A DNA stretch of 64,000 nt from Salipaludibacillus sp. CUR1 (GCF_021028955.1 NZ_JAIWPE010000095.1:185793-249792), one strand, 5' to 3'; positions 8,758-17,456 are shown, counted from the stretch's first letter. The notes: generated from the sequence alone by a model not told the origin. Numbers and translations: made by a program.

Positions 8758-9033
8758 GAGGCTGGGACAAAACTAAAGACAAGTTTGTAAAAGACGAACA
8801 ATGGTTTTATCAGACATTTTAAAACGTGGATCACTTTTAGTTTTACCAATTATTAAATAGCCTCAGGTTCTTTTGATTTAAGGATAAGGACAGAAGGCGG
8901 CGATGCCCAAGCCCCTGGGCTAACGGCCACCTGGCGTCCTGAAATCACTTCTTTTCTCAAAAAGAACAGCCGAACAAGATTTTCAAATTTTGTTCGGCTT
9001 TCTTTATGATTACTATTCTTGTGTCCCAGCCCC
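8758..9033 (-). repeat. Terminal-repeat intergenic element, copy A (short form)
   Basis: 276-bp non-coding element in reverse orientation to copies B (20733) and C (52261). Its left boundary reads GAGGCTGGGACAAAACTAAA and its right boundary reads TTGTGTCCCAGCCCC, so the ends are imperfect inverted repeats. It holds the left module (hairpin AGCCGAACAA... with TTGTTCGGCT, 8968-9006) and the right module but not the structured middle of B and C. Immediately to the left, 8731-8754 repeats the opposite terminus (GACAAAAGAATAGTAATCAT), so two elements or fragments abut. Fills most of the gap between yqjE and the MarR gene. No open frame or transposase. Confidence 0.85.
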
Positions 9034-9074
9034 TTTCTCTTAGGTTATATATCAAACACCATTTGGAGAAATAT

Positions 9075-9090
9075 GGTAAGATATACATGG
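9075..9090 (+). promoter_or_regulatory. 16-bp shared promoter motif, first copy
   Basis: GGTAAGATATACATGG, 28 bases before the MarR-family start, is repeated exactly at 9711-9726 before the next gene. It contains a TATACA -10-like hexamer. It is probably a shared promoter core and/or operator of the adjacent regulator. Confidence 0.5.
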
Positions 9091-9117
9091 CAAACAGTGT
9101 GAGAAGGAGGTATTATC

Positions 9118-9630
9118 GTGATGAAAGTAAGTCATGAGGATCATTTATTATTAAATTATATTAGAGGACTGGGAAAAGTTCTTGAAGAAGAATGGCAAGT
9201 AAACGCCCATACTTTAGGTATTACGTCTGCTGAGCAGCACGTCATGTGGATAGTGCATACTAAAGGTAAAATATCAGTATCAGAGATTGCCAGAATCGGT
9301 CTGTGGGACCGTTCAACAGTTATGCAAATGATTAAAAGGCTCTCGAAGAAAAACTTAATACATTTATCAAAAGATAAGAAAGATTTAAGGCTCACTTATG
9401 TGTCTCTTACGGATGATGGTAAAAAGAGGCGGGAGGAATCTGAGCGGAAAGACTTTAAATTGTTCAAATTTATAAAATCTTATTCAGAAGAGAACGAAGG
9501 GTTTATAGAAGAGTTAATCCACTTTCACAGAGAGGCCAACCTGCATTTTCACGGAAGGGATTTTGTTGAGTGGGTAGAAAGTTCGTCTAATGAATCGATT
9601 TTATCCCTTGAAAAAGGAGAACATACATAA
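9118..9630 (+). CDS. MarR family regulator, Hpr (ScoC)-like
   Basis: 170 residues with a winged-helix MarR core: ITSAEQHVMWIVHTKGKISVSEIARIGLW, recognition helix DRSTVMQMIKRL, and wing SKDKKDLRLTYVSLTDDG (about residues 37-100). The spacing and the HVMWIV-type segment resemble Hpr (ScoC), the Bacillus transition-state regulator of proteases and sporulation, but it is shorter than B. subtilis Hpr (about 203 residues). GTG 9118 or ATG 9121 both fit the AAGGAGG at 9104-9110. A 16-bp motif is shared with the promoter of the next gene, which suggests that this protein controls itself and that gene. Confidence 0.82.
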   Translation: MMKVSHEDHLLLNYIRGLGKVLEEEWQVNAHTLGITSAEQHVMWIVHTKGKISVSEIARIGLWDRSTVMQMIKRLSKKNLIHLSKDKKDLRLTYVSLTDDGKKRREESERKDFKLFKFIKSYSEENEGFIEELIHFHREANLHFHGRDFVEWVESSSNESILSLEKGEHT

Positions 9631-9710
9631 AAAAGGTAATAATACGTATGATTTTATTTTTTAATGCACTAAACATTCGTGTTTAACCTTGCTTTACTCA
9701 ATGTCCTTTT

Positions 9711-9726
9711 GGTAAGATATACATGG
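9711..9726 (+). promoter_or_regulatory. 16-bp shared promoter motif, second copy
   Basis: Exact copy of 9075-9090 (GGTAAGATATACATGG), 30 bases before the FAD dehydrogenase start, again covering a TATACA -10-like hexamer (9718-9723). Confidence 0.5.
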
Positions 9727-9756
9727 TCAAAGTAAACCAAAAGGGAGAGATCCTTG

Positions 9757-11235
9757 ATGAAGCATTATGATGTAATTGTAGTAGGGATGGGGCCTGCAGG
9801 TATATTTACTGTCTATGAGCTTACCAATCAGCAGCCTGATTTAAATGTCCTGTTTATTGATAAAGGCCATGCAATCCATCAGCGGCGCTGCCCTATTAAT
9901 GAAAAGAAAATTGAAAAATGCCCTCCGCCAGCAGGCAGGAAAGACTTTACCGGCTGTCTGCCTGCATGCTCGATAACAAGCGGTTTTGGAGGCGCAGGAG
10001 CGTATTCAGATGGAAAATTTAATATTACCACTGCTTTTGGAGGATGGATGCAGGAGTATTTATCACCTTCCGAAGTTATGGAGTTAATTAAATATGTGGA
10101 CCAGATTAATTTGGCACACGGAGCACCTGAAGAATCTACAGATCCGACTACAGATGCTGTACGGGACATTGAACGTCGCGGAATGGGTGCCGGACTGAAA
10201 TTGCTGAGGGCATCTGTTCGCCATCTCGGAACAGAAGTCAATTTGCAGATTTTAACCAGCATTTATGAAACGCTGACAGAACGATGCGATTTTATGCACC
10301 GCTCTGAAGTTGAAGATATTCTGACCGAAGAAACGGAAGCAGGATGCCGGGTTACCGGAGTGAGGCTTAAGAAAAAAGAACAGGAAATAACCGCAGATCA
10401 AGTCGTTATAGTGCCAGGAAGGGACGGATCTGAGTGGCTGGGACGCCTGCTTAGAAAACGCGGCTACCGAATGGTAAACAATCAGGTTGACATAGGTGTC
10501 CGGGTAGAAACCTCTGATGTCATAATGGAGGAAATAAACAGGCATCTATATGAAGCTAAGTTTGTGTTTAATACATCAGTAGGAACGAGAGTACGTACGT
10601 TTTGTTCCAACCCTTCCGGCCACGTTGTTGTAGAGAACCATAGCGGGATCATGACAGCCAATGGCCATGCTTATAAGGATCCGGAACTTGGAAGTGAAAA
10701 TACGAATTTTGCTCTGTTAGTCTCGCATACTTTCACGGAACCTTTTGATAAGCCTAATTCTTATGCCCAGGAAATCTCCGAAAGGGCGAACGATCTCTCT
10801 GACGGTTCGGTTATTGTGCAGAAATTCGGCGATATTATGAAAGGCAGACGATCTACCCGCAAACGAATTAACGAAGGATTTCTCGAACCAACTTTGAAGG
10901 AAGCAGTACCGGGAGATCTTGGCCTTGTTCTCCCTTATAATACAATGAAAAGTTTAGTCGAAATGGTAGAAGCATTAGATCATGTTACTCCTGGAATTGC
11001 TTCAGAGCATACTTTATTTTACGGTGTAGAAGCTAAATTTTATTCTTCCAGACCAGTTTTAACTTCAGAGTTTGAAACAGAAATAAGCGGATTGTATGCT
11101 GGGGGAGACGGCGGAGGAGTGACAAGAGGATTAGCCCAGGCGGGAGCGAACGGCGTCCATATTGCAAGGTCGATACTGAAGCGGCGCAAGCAAGCCCCTT
11201 CCACACCTAAAAAAGAGCCTTTCCCTGCTTATTGA
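9757..11235 (+). CDS. FAD-dependent dehydrogenase (COG2509-type)
   Basis: 492-residue flavoprotein. The N-terminal Rossmann motif is VVGMGPAGIF (about residues 8-17). Next comes the family cysteine region CPINEKKIEKCPPPAGRKDF followed by GFGGAGAYSDGKF, characteristic of uncharacterised FAD dehydrogenases related to HI0933-like proteins. The C-terminal GLYAGGDGGGVTRGLAQAGANG is the second FAD-contacting segment. ATG 9757 is chosen over the TTG just before it because AAGGGAGAG is then correctly spaced. Substrate unknown. Transcribed in the same direction as the MarR gene from a promoter sharing its 16-bp motif. Confidence 0.88.
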   Translation: MKHYDVIVVGMGPAGIFTVYELTNQQPDLNVLFIDKGHAIHQRRCPINEKKIEKCPPPAGRKDFTGCLPACSITSGFGGAGAYSDGKFNITTAFGGWMQEYLSPSEVMELIKYVDQINLAHGAPEESTDPTTDAVRDIERRGMGAGLKLLRASVRHLGTEVNLQILTSIYETLTERCDFMHRSEVEDILTEETEAGCRVTGVRLKKKEQEITADQVVIVPGRDGSEWLGRLLRKRGYRMVNNQVDIGVRVETSDVIMEEINRHLYEAKFVFNTSVGTRVRTFCSNPSGHVVVENHSGIMTANGHAYKDPELGSENTNFALLVSHTFTEPFDKPNSYAQEISERANDLSDGSVIVQKFGDIMKGRRSTRKRINEGFLEPTLKEAVPGDLGLVLPYNTMKSLVEMVEALDHVTPGIASEHTLFYGVEAKFYSSRPVLTSEFETEISGLYAGGDGGGVTRGLAQAGANGVHIARSILKRRKQAPSTPKKEPFPAY

Positions 11236-11432
11236 AGCAAGGAAACAGGCTCGGTGTTTCCAAATTCCAGAGATTCAAGAATGGACTCTTCTGAATAACC
11301 GGTACTATATGAAAGTTCCTTAATCGTCGGTGGAGGCCAGTCATTTCTTTCATGGGTGGCTACTACTTGAGTCACTAATAATAAGATGACATTATAATAG
11401 GCAGGCTGATCACGGACAATGAATTGCATCAT
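11229..11432 (-). CDS. Small protein resembling an isolated sigma-70 region 3
   Basis: 67 residues. The segment PPPTIKELSYSTGYSEESILESLEFGNTEPVSL (split here: PPPTIKELSYSTGYSEES then ILESLEFGN then TEPVSL) follows the pattern of region 3 of SigB/SigF-type sigma factors (PT-x-x-E-I/L-A-x-x-L-G-x-S-E-E-x-x-x-E-x-L-E-x-G-x). No region 2 or region 4 is present. I chose ATG 11432 (next ATG 11429) because it lies after GAGAGGTGG. The gene converges with and overlaps by 7 bp the end of the FAD dehydrogenase. It could be a transcription-modulating mini-protein or a degraded sigma fragment. Confidence 0.6.
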   Translation of the reverse strand: MMQFIVRDQPAYYNVILLLVTQVVATHERNDWPPPTIKELSYSTGYSEESILESLEFGNTEPVSLLQ

Positions 11433-11530
11433 ATACAAGACCACCTCTCATCTTTAATACCTTCCATTTTAACATAACATTAAGGTAAATGTATCAACAA
11501 CAAGTGACAAAATGTGTAAAAATAGTTAAA

Positions 11531-11556
11531 AACCTCTGATTCTCAGAGGTTTTTTA
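11531..11556 (+). terminator. Intergenic terminator hairpin
   Basis: AACCTCTGA, loop TTC, TCAGAGGTT, then a T run; preceded by A5, so it can work on both strands. It lies between the small minus-strand gene and dinB and insulates dinB from upstream reading. Confidence 0.85.
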
Positions 11557-11707
11557 TTATATTTATTGTGTTTTTTTCTTAATAAGGCCACAATGGTCTT
11601 TATTACAGGATTAGTATATTATTTTTGGAACAGACGTTCGTTGATTTTTCTTATTGTAAAAGGCATTATAGTAGTTAGAGAAGAGATGTAGAAAAGGGTG
11701 TAGGATT

Positions 11708-12982
11708 ATGGGGAAAGGCCGAATTATTTTCCACGTGGATATGAACAGTTTTTATGCTTCTGTGGAAGCAGCTTATGACCCTGAGCTTAAAGGAAAACCG
11801 CTTGCCATTGCTGGTAACGCTAAGGCTCGCAGGGGAATTGTCGTTACAGCCAGTTATGAAGCCAGAGCCAGAGGAGTTAAACCGCCTATGCCTCTTTGGG
11901 AAGCGTTAAGGGAGTGTCCCGAACTTATTGTGCGGGAGCCCAACTTTGACAAGTACAGACAGGCCTCTTCCCGTATGTTTCAGCTGTTATATGAATATAC
12001 CCCTCTGGTTGAACCCGTATCAATCGATGAAGGCTATATGGATGTGACCACTGCTCATACTTCCCAATCTGCTTTGGATCTCGCTAGCCACATTCAAATA
12101 CGGATAAACAAGGAATTAAATCTGCCGTGCAGTATAGGAGTGGCCCCGAATAAGTTTCTGGCAAAAATGGCCAGTGACATGAAAAAGCCAATGGGGATTA
12201 CAGTTTTGAGAAAAAGAGAACTGGCCGATAAACTATGGCCTTTGAAAGCTGTAGAAATGCACGGTGTAGGGAGTAAAACAGCAGAAAAACTTGAAAAGTT
12301 AGGTATATATACGATAGGTGATATCGCTGAGGCAGACAGGTATATGCTTCAACGCCATTTAGGAGTCTCAGGACTGAGGATATATGAAAAGGCTAATGGA
12401 ATTGACAACAGAATTGTCGATCCCGAGGCTGTAAATGAATTCAAAAGCATTGGCAATTCCACCACTCTTCCTGAAGATACAACGAGCGGAGTTTATGTGA
12501 AAAAGGTATTAATGAACTTGAGTGATTCGGTAGGAAGGCGACTGAGAAGGAAAAATGTTTACGCAGGAAATATCCAGTTGACAATCCGTTACCATGACAG
12601 AAAAACGATCACACGGTCGAGCAAATTACCTTATCCAGTTTTTACTCACGAGGATATCTTTGCGGCAGCGTGGAATTTATGGGAAGAATACTGGAACGGG
12701 GAACCCATTCGCCTGCTTGGTGTGACAGGGATGGATTTAGTAGAGAAGGGACAGGCTTATAAACAGCTGGACCTCTTTTCCACTGAAGAATATGAGAAAG
12801 GTGAACGGTTAAGTGGAATAATAGACGAGTTACGAAATAAATTCGGAGAAGAAGCCTTATTAAAAGGCACACAAGTAACCAACAAAGACAGAAGTGATGC
12901 TCTTCGCGATAAAAAAAGAAGAGGAACAAGCCTCGAGAAAGACTTTCTCAGAGACAGACTTTTTGATAAGGAGCAGGAGTAG
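11708..12982 (+). CDS. dinB: DNA polymerase IV, Y-family (DinB/PolY1, YqjH-like)
   Basis: 424 residues. The palm domain has the catalytic DMNSFYASVE (about residues 10-19) and SIDEGYMD (about 108-115) carboxylates. KFLAKMASDMKKP and the helix-hairpin-helix HGVGSKTAEKLEKLGI follow, then a little-finger domain. QLDLF near residue 355 is a sliding-clamp-binding motif. Performs translesion synthesis. B. subtilis yqjH (polY1) sits at the matching place in this gene order. ATG 11708 follows AAAAGGGTGTAGG. The stop lies inside the terminator stem. Confidence 0.96.
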   Translation: MGKGRIIFHVDMNSFYASVEAAYDPELKGKPLAIAGNAKARRGIVVTASYEARARGVKPPMPLWEALRECPELIVREPNFDKYRQASSRMFQLLYEYTPLVEPVSIDEGYMDVTTAHTSQSALDLASHIQIRINKELNLPCSIGVAPNKFLAKMASDMKKPMGITVLRKRELADKLWPLKAVEMHGVGSKTAEKLEKLGIYTIGDIAEADRYMLQRHLGVSGLRIYEKANGIDNRIVDPEAVNEFKSIGNSTTLPEDTTSGVYVKKVLMNLSDSVGRRLRRKNVYAGNIQLTIRYHDRKTITRSSKLPYPVFTHEDIFAAAWNLWEEYWNGEPIRLLGVTGMDLVEKGQAYKQLDLFSTEEYEKGERLSGIIDELRNKFGEEALLKGTQVTNKDRSDALRDKKRRGTSLEKDFLRDRLFDKEQE

Positions 12983-13002
12983 CTGAAAGCTGCTCTTTTT
13001 TA
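12971..13002 (+). terminator. Terminator of dinB
   Basis: GAGCAG and CTGCTC pair across a 13-base loop and are followed by TTTTTT. The 5' arm overlaps the last codons of dinB. Confidence 0.8.
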
Positions 13003-13142
13003 TTTTTATAAATATAGAATAAGGATCCTTACTGTATCCTGCAAGAGAAATATTCAGGTTTTATAGTTCAGCCTTTCTCAACTTTTGAGGAAGATAACCC
13101 GATATAAGTTTAAGAGTAATAAAGTGGGAGGAGAGGTGTTGA

Positions 13143-15554
13143 GTGGAAATACATAACCAGCAAGTAAACATACAGTCAAACACCACTGGCCGCCTTGTTC
13201 AATTAAAAACAGGCGATATATACAGAGCGAATGTAGAATCGCGGATCTCTGACAGAGAAGCGCTCATATCTGTTCGTGGGCAGCTGGTCCATGCAGAATT
13301 TGAAGGGAAAGTTCCTGAAAAAGATATTATTAATATCCAGGTTCGGGAGAGAACAGGGGAAGGAGTGAGAGTACGAGAAATAACCGGGGAATTTCAACAG
13401 GCTAATAATCGGCACAGTGAACATCTTTCAGGGAACAGTCAATCGGCAGAAAGGGTGCTTCGCGAGCATGGTTTCCATGAATCTGGGAAAGCGCTGAAAG
13501 AAGCTGTTCAACGGATGATGGACCGGGGGGTCCCATTGACGAAAGAAACTGTTAATGATTTAAAAAGATATGTTGAATCCGGAAGGGGAACAGAACAACA
13601 GCGCAGACACACGATTGATATGATGGTCTCAAAACGACTTGAACCAACGCGGAACCAGCTTCAGGCGATTCACGCATCGCTCCACGGGCGCAACTCCTCT
13701 GCACAGTTAAAAGAAATAGCCAGAGGAGTAAACACAGAGATGAATGGTAAAGGATCAGCCGGAACAGAAGTTAACCGGACACCGACCAGTAGCGGAGAGT
13801 TTATAAGAGCGGTCGAACAGGTTCAAGACAGCTTAAGGGAAGGCCGAAATGTTCGTGAAGCGATAGAATATCTTCAGCAATTAACAGGGAGAACCGGAAA
13901 TGAAGCGGTTCGAGAGCTCGTCAACCAGACCCTTAGGGAGATGCTTCAGCTTCAGGCCACCCAAGGCCGCGCTGCGGCTGCAGACAGGATGCAGGAGCTC
14001 GCCCGCATGTTAACAGGCAGCAGTTTAAAGACAGAGCATGGACAACAGCCGGTGGCAGCAAGCTATAATGCAGTTTCGAGCAGTGGAATCAAGAGTGCTG
14101 GTCAGACAGTGACTGGTAACTGGGCAGCCCTGTTACAAAACGAAGCAGACATAAACCGTGTGGTTGAGACTATACGTGAAGAACTTCCTTTTTTAAATAT
14201 ACCTGCTGATCAAATGGGATCAGTCAACCGATTGATAGAAGAAGCTCAGGAGCGTCTTAACTCAGGCAGAGAGTTAAAAGCACGGCAGCTGATAGTTAAT
14301 TCAATTGAGCAGATTAGATCAGTACTTCCTCCTGAACAGTCCGCCCGGTTGGAAGCAGGAGCTAACTCAGACATCCAGCAGTATATAAAAAATGATATTT
14401 TGCAAACATCCGGCCTCTCAGCTAAAAACGTTCTTATCACTGAGGTGACGGAAAGGCTCGCCAAAGCGACCGACCAATTTAAAGTTTTTCAGAAAGATGT
14501 AACCAAACAGCTTGCGAGAATAGAAGTTATGGTTCAGCAGTTCAGACAACAGGCGGTTAAACAAACCCGTCCTATGCTTGAAAATGTAATTAAACAAATT
14601 GACAGAGCCATAATGAAAAGCGACTGGATGCTTTATGCAGATATGAAGACAGAACGTAAAATGCTTGGAGCGACCAGCCGGCTCGCTGAAGCAAAAAAAA
14701 TACTAGCAAAAGGAAATTACCAGGAAGCACGTCTCATTGTAAGAGAAGTACAAAAAAGTATGCAGCAGATCAATTTTAAGCCATCTAATCAACGAGTGCA
14801 GCATTTTCTAACCCAAGAGCAGGGATGGCGTGAACAAAAGACGCCGGCCCATCGTCTGGCACAGCACTTTGACCAGACTGCGAGAGGTTTTACAGGCCAT
14901 GAAGGCTCTTCACGGCAATTATTTGAAGGATTGCGAAGCATGGGTTTCAACAGAGAGACCGAACTGGCTCAAATGCTTGCTTCGGGCAGGGACTTAAGTC
15001 AGCGGGATCAGCAGCAGAATATGAAAGCCCTGCTTCTGCAAATGGCACGTGGAGGCGAAGAGGAAGGAAGCAGACAGCAGCAGGCCCAACAGGCTTTACA
15101 TAACCTGACTGGACAACAGTTGATGAGCCGGACAGAGAGTCAGCAGAACTTTCAGATGGTTCAGTTTCAAATTCCCTTGATGTTAAAAGGGGAGGCAGAA
15201 AACCTCCAAATCTATGTGAAGTCTCGTAACGAAGGCGATCACATAGACTGGGAAAACTGCCAACTGTATTTTCATATTGATACGAAAAAACTTGGGCCAC
15301 TCGGGATTGGTCTGAATGTAGTGGATCGATCTCTCAGCATCTCTCTTAAAAATGATTCAGCGAATTTTTCAAAAATAGTTGAACCGCTGGCACAAAAATA
15401 TATAGAGAACTTGAAAGAAGTAGGTTTTAATGTAAATGGAATTAATTCAGGTCCAATGAGCCCAGCCGCTAATGGAGCGAATCAAAGTGAAAAGAAAACG
15501 GATGACGTAGCTATTCCAGTCATCACCAAAGAAGGGTTTGATTATAAAGTATGA
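13143..15554 (+). CDS. FliK-like flagellar hook-length control protein (YlqG-type)
   Basis: 803 residues, Gln/Arg/Glu-rich and low-complexity in the middle, with long helical stretches. The C-terminal part (about 665-750), with FQIPLMLKGEAENLQIYVKS and a DTKKLGPLGIGLNVVDRSLSI-like ruler end, resembles the FliK C-terminal domain that contacts FlhB. The N-terminus (about 15-60) has a small beta-rich segment. It overlaps by 4 bp the next gene, an FlhB-like cytoplasmic domain; in B. subtilis a similar pair is ylqG-ylqH. GTG 13143 follows GGGAGGAGAGG. Likely role: switching of flagellar or type III-like export specificity. Exact function unproven. Confidence 0.75.
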   Translation: MEIHNQQVNIQSNTTGRLVQLKTGDIYRANVESRISDREALISVRGQLVHAEFEGKVPEKDIINIQVRERTGEGVRVREITGEFQQANNRHSEHLSGNSQSAERVLREHGFHESGKALKEAVQRMMDRGVPLTKETVNDLKRYVESGRGTEQQRRHTIDMMVSKRLEPTRNQLQAIHASLHGRNSSAQLKEIARGVNTEMNGKGSAGTEVNRTPTSSGEFIRAVEQVQDSLREGRNVREAIEYLQQLTGRTGNEAVRELVNQTLREMLQLQATQGRAAAADRMQELARMLTGSSLKTEHGQQPVAASYNAVSSSGIKSAGQTVTGNWAALLQNEADINRVVETIREELPFLNIPADQMGSVNRLIEEAQERLNSGRELKARQLIVNSIEQIRSVLPPEQSARLEAGANSDIQQYIKNDILQTSGLSAKNVLITEVTERLAKATDQFKVFQKDVTKQLARIEVMVQQFRQQAVKQTRPMLENVIKQIDRAIMKSDWMLYADMKTERKMLGATSRLAEAKKILAKGNYQEARLIVREVQKSMQQINFKPSNQRVQHFLTQEQGWREQKTPAHRLAQHFDQTARGFTGHEGSSRQLFEGLRSMGFNRETELAQMLASGRDLSQRDQQQNMKALLLQMARGGEEEGSRQQQAQQALHNLTGQQLMSRTESQQNFQMVQFQIPLMLKGEAENLQIYVKSRNEGDHIDWENCQLYFHIDTKKLGPLGIGLNVVDRSLSISLKNDSANFSKIVEPLAQKYIENLKEVGFNVNGINSGPMSPAANGANQSEKKTDDVAIPVITKEGFDYKV

Positions 15555-15850
15555 GGGTTTCCAGGCACATTAATCAAGTGAACAGAAGAAAAGTAAATGG
15601 ACCTTTTGCAGCTGTCATCCGTTACGATGAAGCTTCAGGAGAAGAGCCTGCAGTGGTCGCACAGGGAAAAGGCTATGTCGCTCAAAAAATTATTGAACTG
15701 GCTAAAGACAATAACATACATATTGAACAAGACACACTGCTTCTCGAAAATTTACTCGATATGGATCTTGGCGACAACGTGCCACCGCAGTTATACGCTG
15801 TTATAGCAGAAATTTTATTATTAATAGAAGAAATGGAAAGAAGTTATTAA
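15551..15850 (+). CDS. FlhB-like cytoplasmic domain protein (YlqH/FhlB)
   Basis: 99 residues matching only the C-terminal cytosolic domain of FlhB/YscU export-switch proteins: FAAVIRYDE, VVAQGKGYVAQKIIELAKDN and a helix-rich tail. The N-terminal membrane part of FlhB is absent, and the autocleavage NPTH motif at the start of the domain is also missing. Such proteins (YlqH, FhlB) may substitute for or compete with the FlhB C-terminus and pair with FliK-like proteins. The ATGA overlap with the preceding FliK-like gene implies translational coupling. Confidence 0.85.
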   Translation: MRVSRHINQVNRRKVNGPFAAVIRYDEASGEEPAVVAQGKGYVAQKIIELAKDNNIHIEQDTLLLENLLDMDLGDNVPPQLYAVIAEILLLIEEMERSY

Positions 15851-15928
15851 TAAACACCGGTAGGTTACCGATAAAAATAATAGATCCCCGGGGCGGACTC
15901 AATAAATAGAAGTGCTGATTCTACGGAG

Positions 15929-16357
15929 GTGAGAAAAATAATTTCAAATAAAGCTCTGCATGAAAAAACTTCTCAGGAAATTACCTCTTTATTATACGAA
16001 GCTCTGCTGGAAAATTTGGAGATGGCAGTCAGCGCATTAAAAGATAAAGATTATTTGATAGCTAATGTTAAAATGCAAAAATCAAATGACATTCTTTTCC
16101 GGCTGGGCGCAGGACTTAATTATGAGGCAGGCATTTTAGCCGACCAGCTTGATCACTTATATAACTATTTAAGCGACAGGCTTATAAAGGCTAATTACAA
16201 TAAAGACATTTTAATCGTTGAGGAAGTTATCCGGCATATAGAAACAATATATAAGGCATGGAATGAACTATTAAAAAAATCAAAAGAAGAGTCTCATGAA
16301 CTGAAGATTGTAAAGTTGCAAAAGGTAGCCTATGAAAAAAACTCTGCCTTTGAATAA
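15929..16357 (+). CDS. fliS: Flagellar export chaperone FliS-like protein
   Basis: About 140 residues of helical bundle fitting FliS: ITSLLYEALLENLEMAV, YLIANVKMQKSNDILFRLGAGL, and the late IYKAWNELLKK. FliS holds unfolded flagellin in the cytosol until export, and the flagellin gene follows directly (18 bp). The nominal start is GTG 15929, but that codon is part of GGAGGTGAG, the only ribosome binding site. ATA 15938 or ATT 15941 would be better spaced, so a rare start codon is possible. The usual aromatic N-terminus (YxxY) of FliS is not present. Confidence 0.8.
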   Translation: MRKIISNKALHEKTSQEITSLLYEALLENLEMAVSALKDKDYLIANVKMQKSNDILFRLGAGLNYEAGILADQLDHLYNYLSDRLIKANYNKDILIVEEVIRHIETIYKAWNELLKKSKEESHELKIVKLQKVAYEKNSAFE

Positions 16358-16375
16358 AACAGGGAGTTGTAGCTT

Positions 16376-17242
16376 ATGAAAATTAATAATAATATCCAAG
16401 CTCTCAATGCTTACAGGAATTTAAATCAAAACCAGTTTCAAACCTCTAAAAACCTTGAAAAACTTTCTTCAGGTCTTCGTATTAACCGTGCGGCTGATGA
16501 TGCAGCTGGACTAGCGATCTCTGAAAAAATGCGTTCACAGATCCGCGGTTTAAAGCAGGCAGAACGTAATGCCATGGACGGTATCTCCCTTATCCAGACG
16601 GCTGAAGGAGCATTAACTGAAGTACACTCAATGTTGCAGCGTATGCGGGAACTCGCAGTACAGGCAGCTAACGATACTTATACTGATGAAGACCGGGAGC
16701 AGATTCAAAACGAAATTAATGAGCTTGTTGAAGAAATAGACAGTATTGGTCAAAAAACAGAATTTAATACGAAAACATTACTTGCCAAGCTGGATGAAAA
16801 TGGTGGCTTTGCAGCTGCAGATGAAGAAGGTCTCACTTTTATCTTTCAAATAGGAGCAAATGAAGGACAGAATGTAAAAGTTCAGATTAAACCCATGCAT
16901 GCTGAAGCCTTAGAACTTAGAGATGGTAATGGGGAAAACTCAATTTCTATTGATGTAAAAGATGGTGCAGACGACGCTATATTAAAAATTAATGAAGCCA
17001 TCGAAAAAGTCTCTAACGCACGTTCCCAGCTGGGAGCCATGCAAAACCGAATGGAACACACGATAAATAACCTGCAGGTCACCCATGAAAACTTAACAAG
17101 TGCCGAATCCCGTATTAGAGATGCTGACATGGCACTTGAAATGACAGAGTTTACGAGAAACAATATTTTAAATCAGTCAGCAACTGCCATGCTTGCCCAG
17201 GCAAACCAGCTGCCTCAGGGAGTGCTTCAGCTCCTTCAATAG
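16376..17242 (+). CDS. hag: Flagellin
   Basis: 288 residues. The N-terminal D0/D1 region (MKINNNIQALNAYRNLNQ, LSSGLRINRAADDAAGLAIS) and the C-terminal D1/D0 region (AQANQLPQGVLQLLQ) are fully canonical. The variable centre is short (about residues 150-210), as in many Bacillus Hag proteins. Exported filament subunit. The gene follows its chaperone FliS with an AGGGAG ribosome binding site. This FliK/FlhB/FliS/flagellin/YaaR neighbourhood is not the standard B. subtilis hag locus (fliW-csrA-hag), so it may be a second or relocated flagellin. Confidence 0.96.
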   Translation: MKINNNIQALNAYRNLNQNQFQTSKNLEKLSSGLRINRAADDAAGLAISEKMRSQIRGLKQAERNAMDGISLIQTAEGALTEVHSMLQRMRELAVQAANDTYTDEDREQIQNEINELVEEIDSIGQKTEFNTKTLLAKLDENGGFAAADEEGLTFIFQIGANEGQNVKVQIKPMHAEALELRDGNGENSISIDVKDGADDAILKINEAIEKVSNARSQLGAMQNRMEHTINNLQVTHENLTSAESRIRDADMALEMTEFTRNNILNQSATAMLAQANQLPQGVLQLLQ

Positions 17243-17255
17243 CGGTAAGCTTTAA

Positions 17256-17285
17256 GAAAGGCTGCTTCTGCAGCTTTTCTTTTTA
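17256..17285 (+). terminator. Terminator after flagellin
   Basis: GAAAGGCTGC, loop TTCT, GCAGCTTTTC, then TTTT; 14 bases after the flagellin stop codon. Confidence 0.8.
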
Positions 17286-17456
17286 GCTATGTAGAGTCCT
17301 CTGTTAGCTGAATTCCACAGAAAGTTTAGAGGTTTTCGGTTGAATTGGAACGTGCTTATATTTTATGAACTTCTTTAGGGTTTGTAAATCATTCCTTTAT
17401 TTCCAAGTAAAAGTTCACTATAATTAATTGTAAGCAGTGACGAAAGGAAGAGTAGT

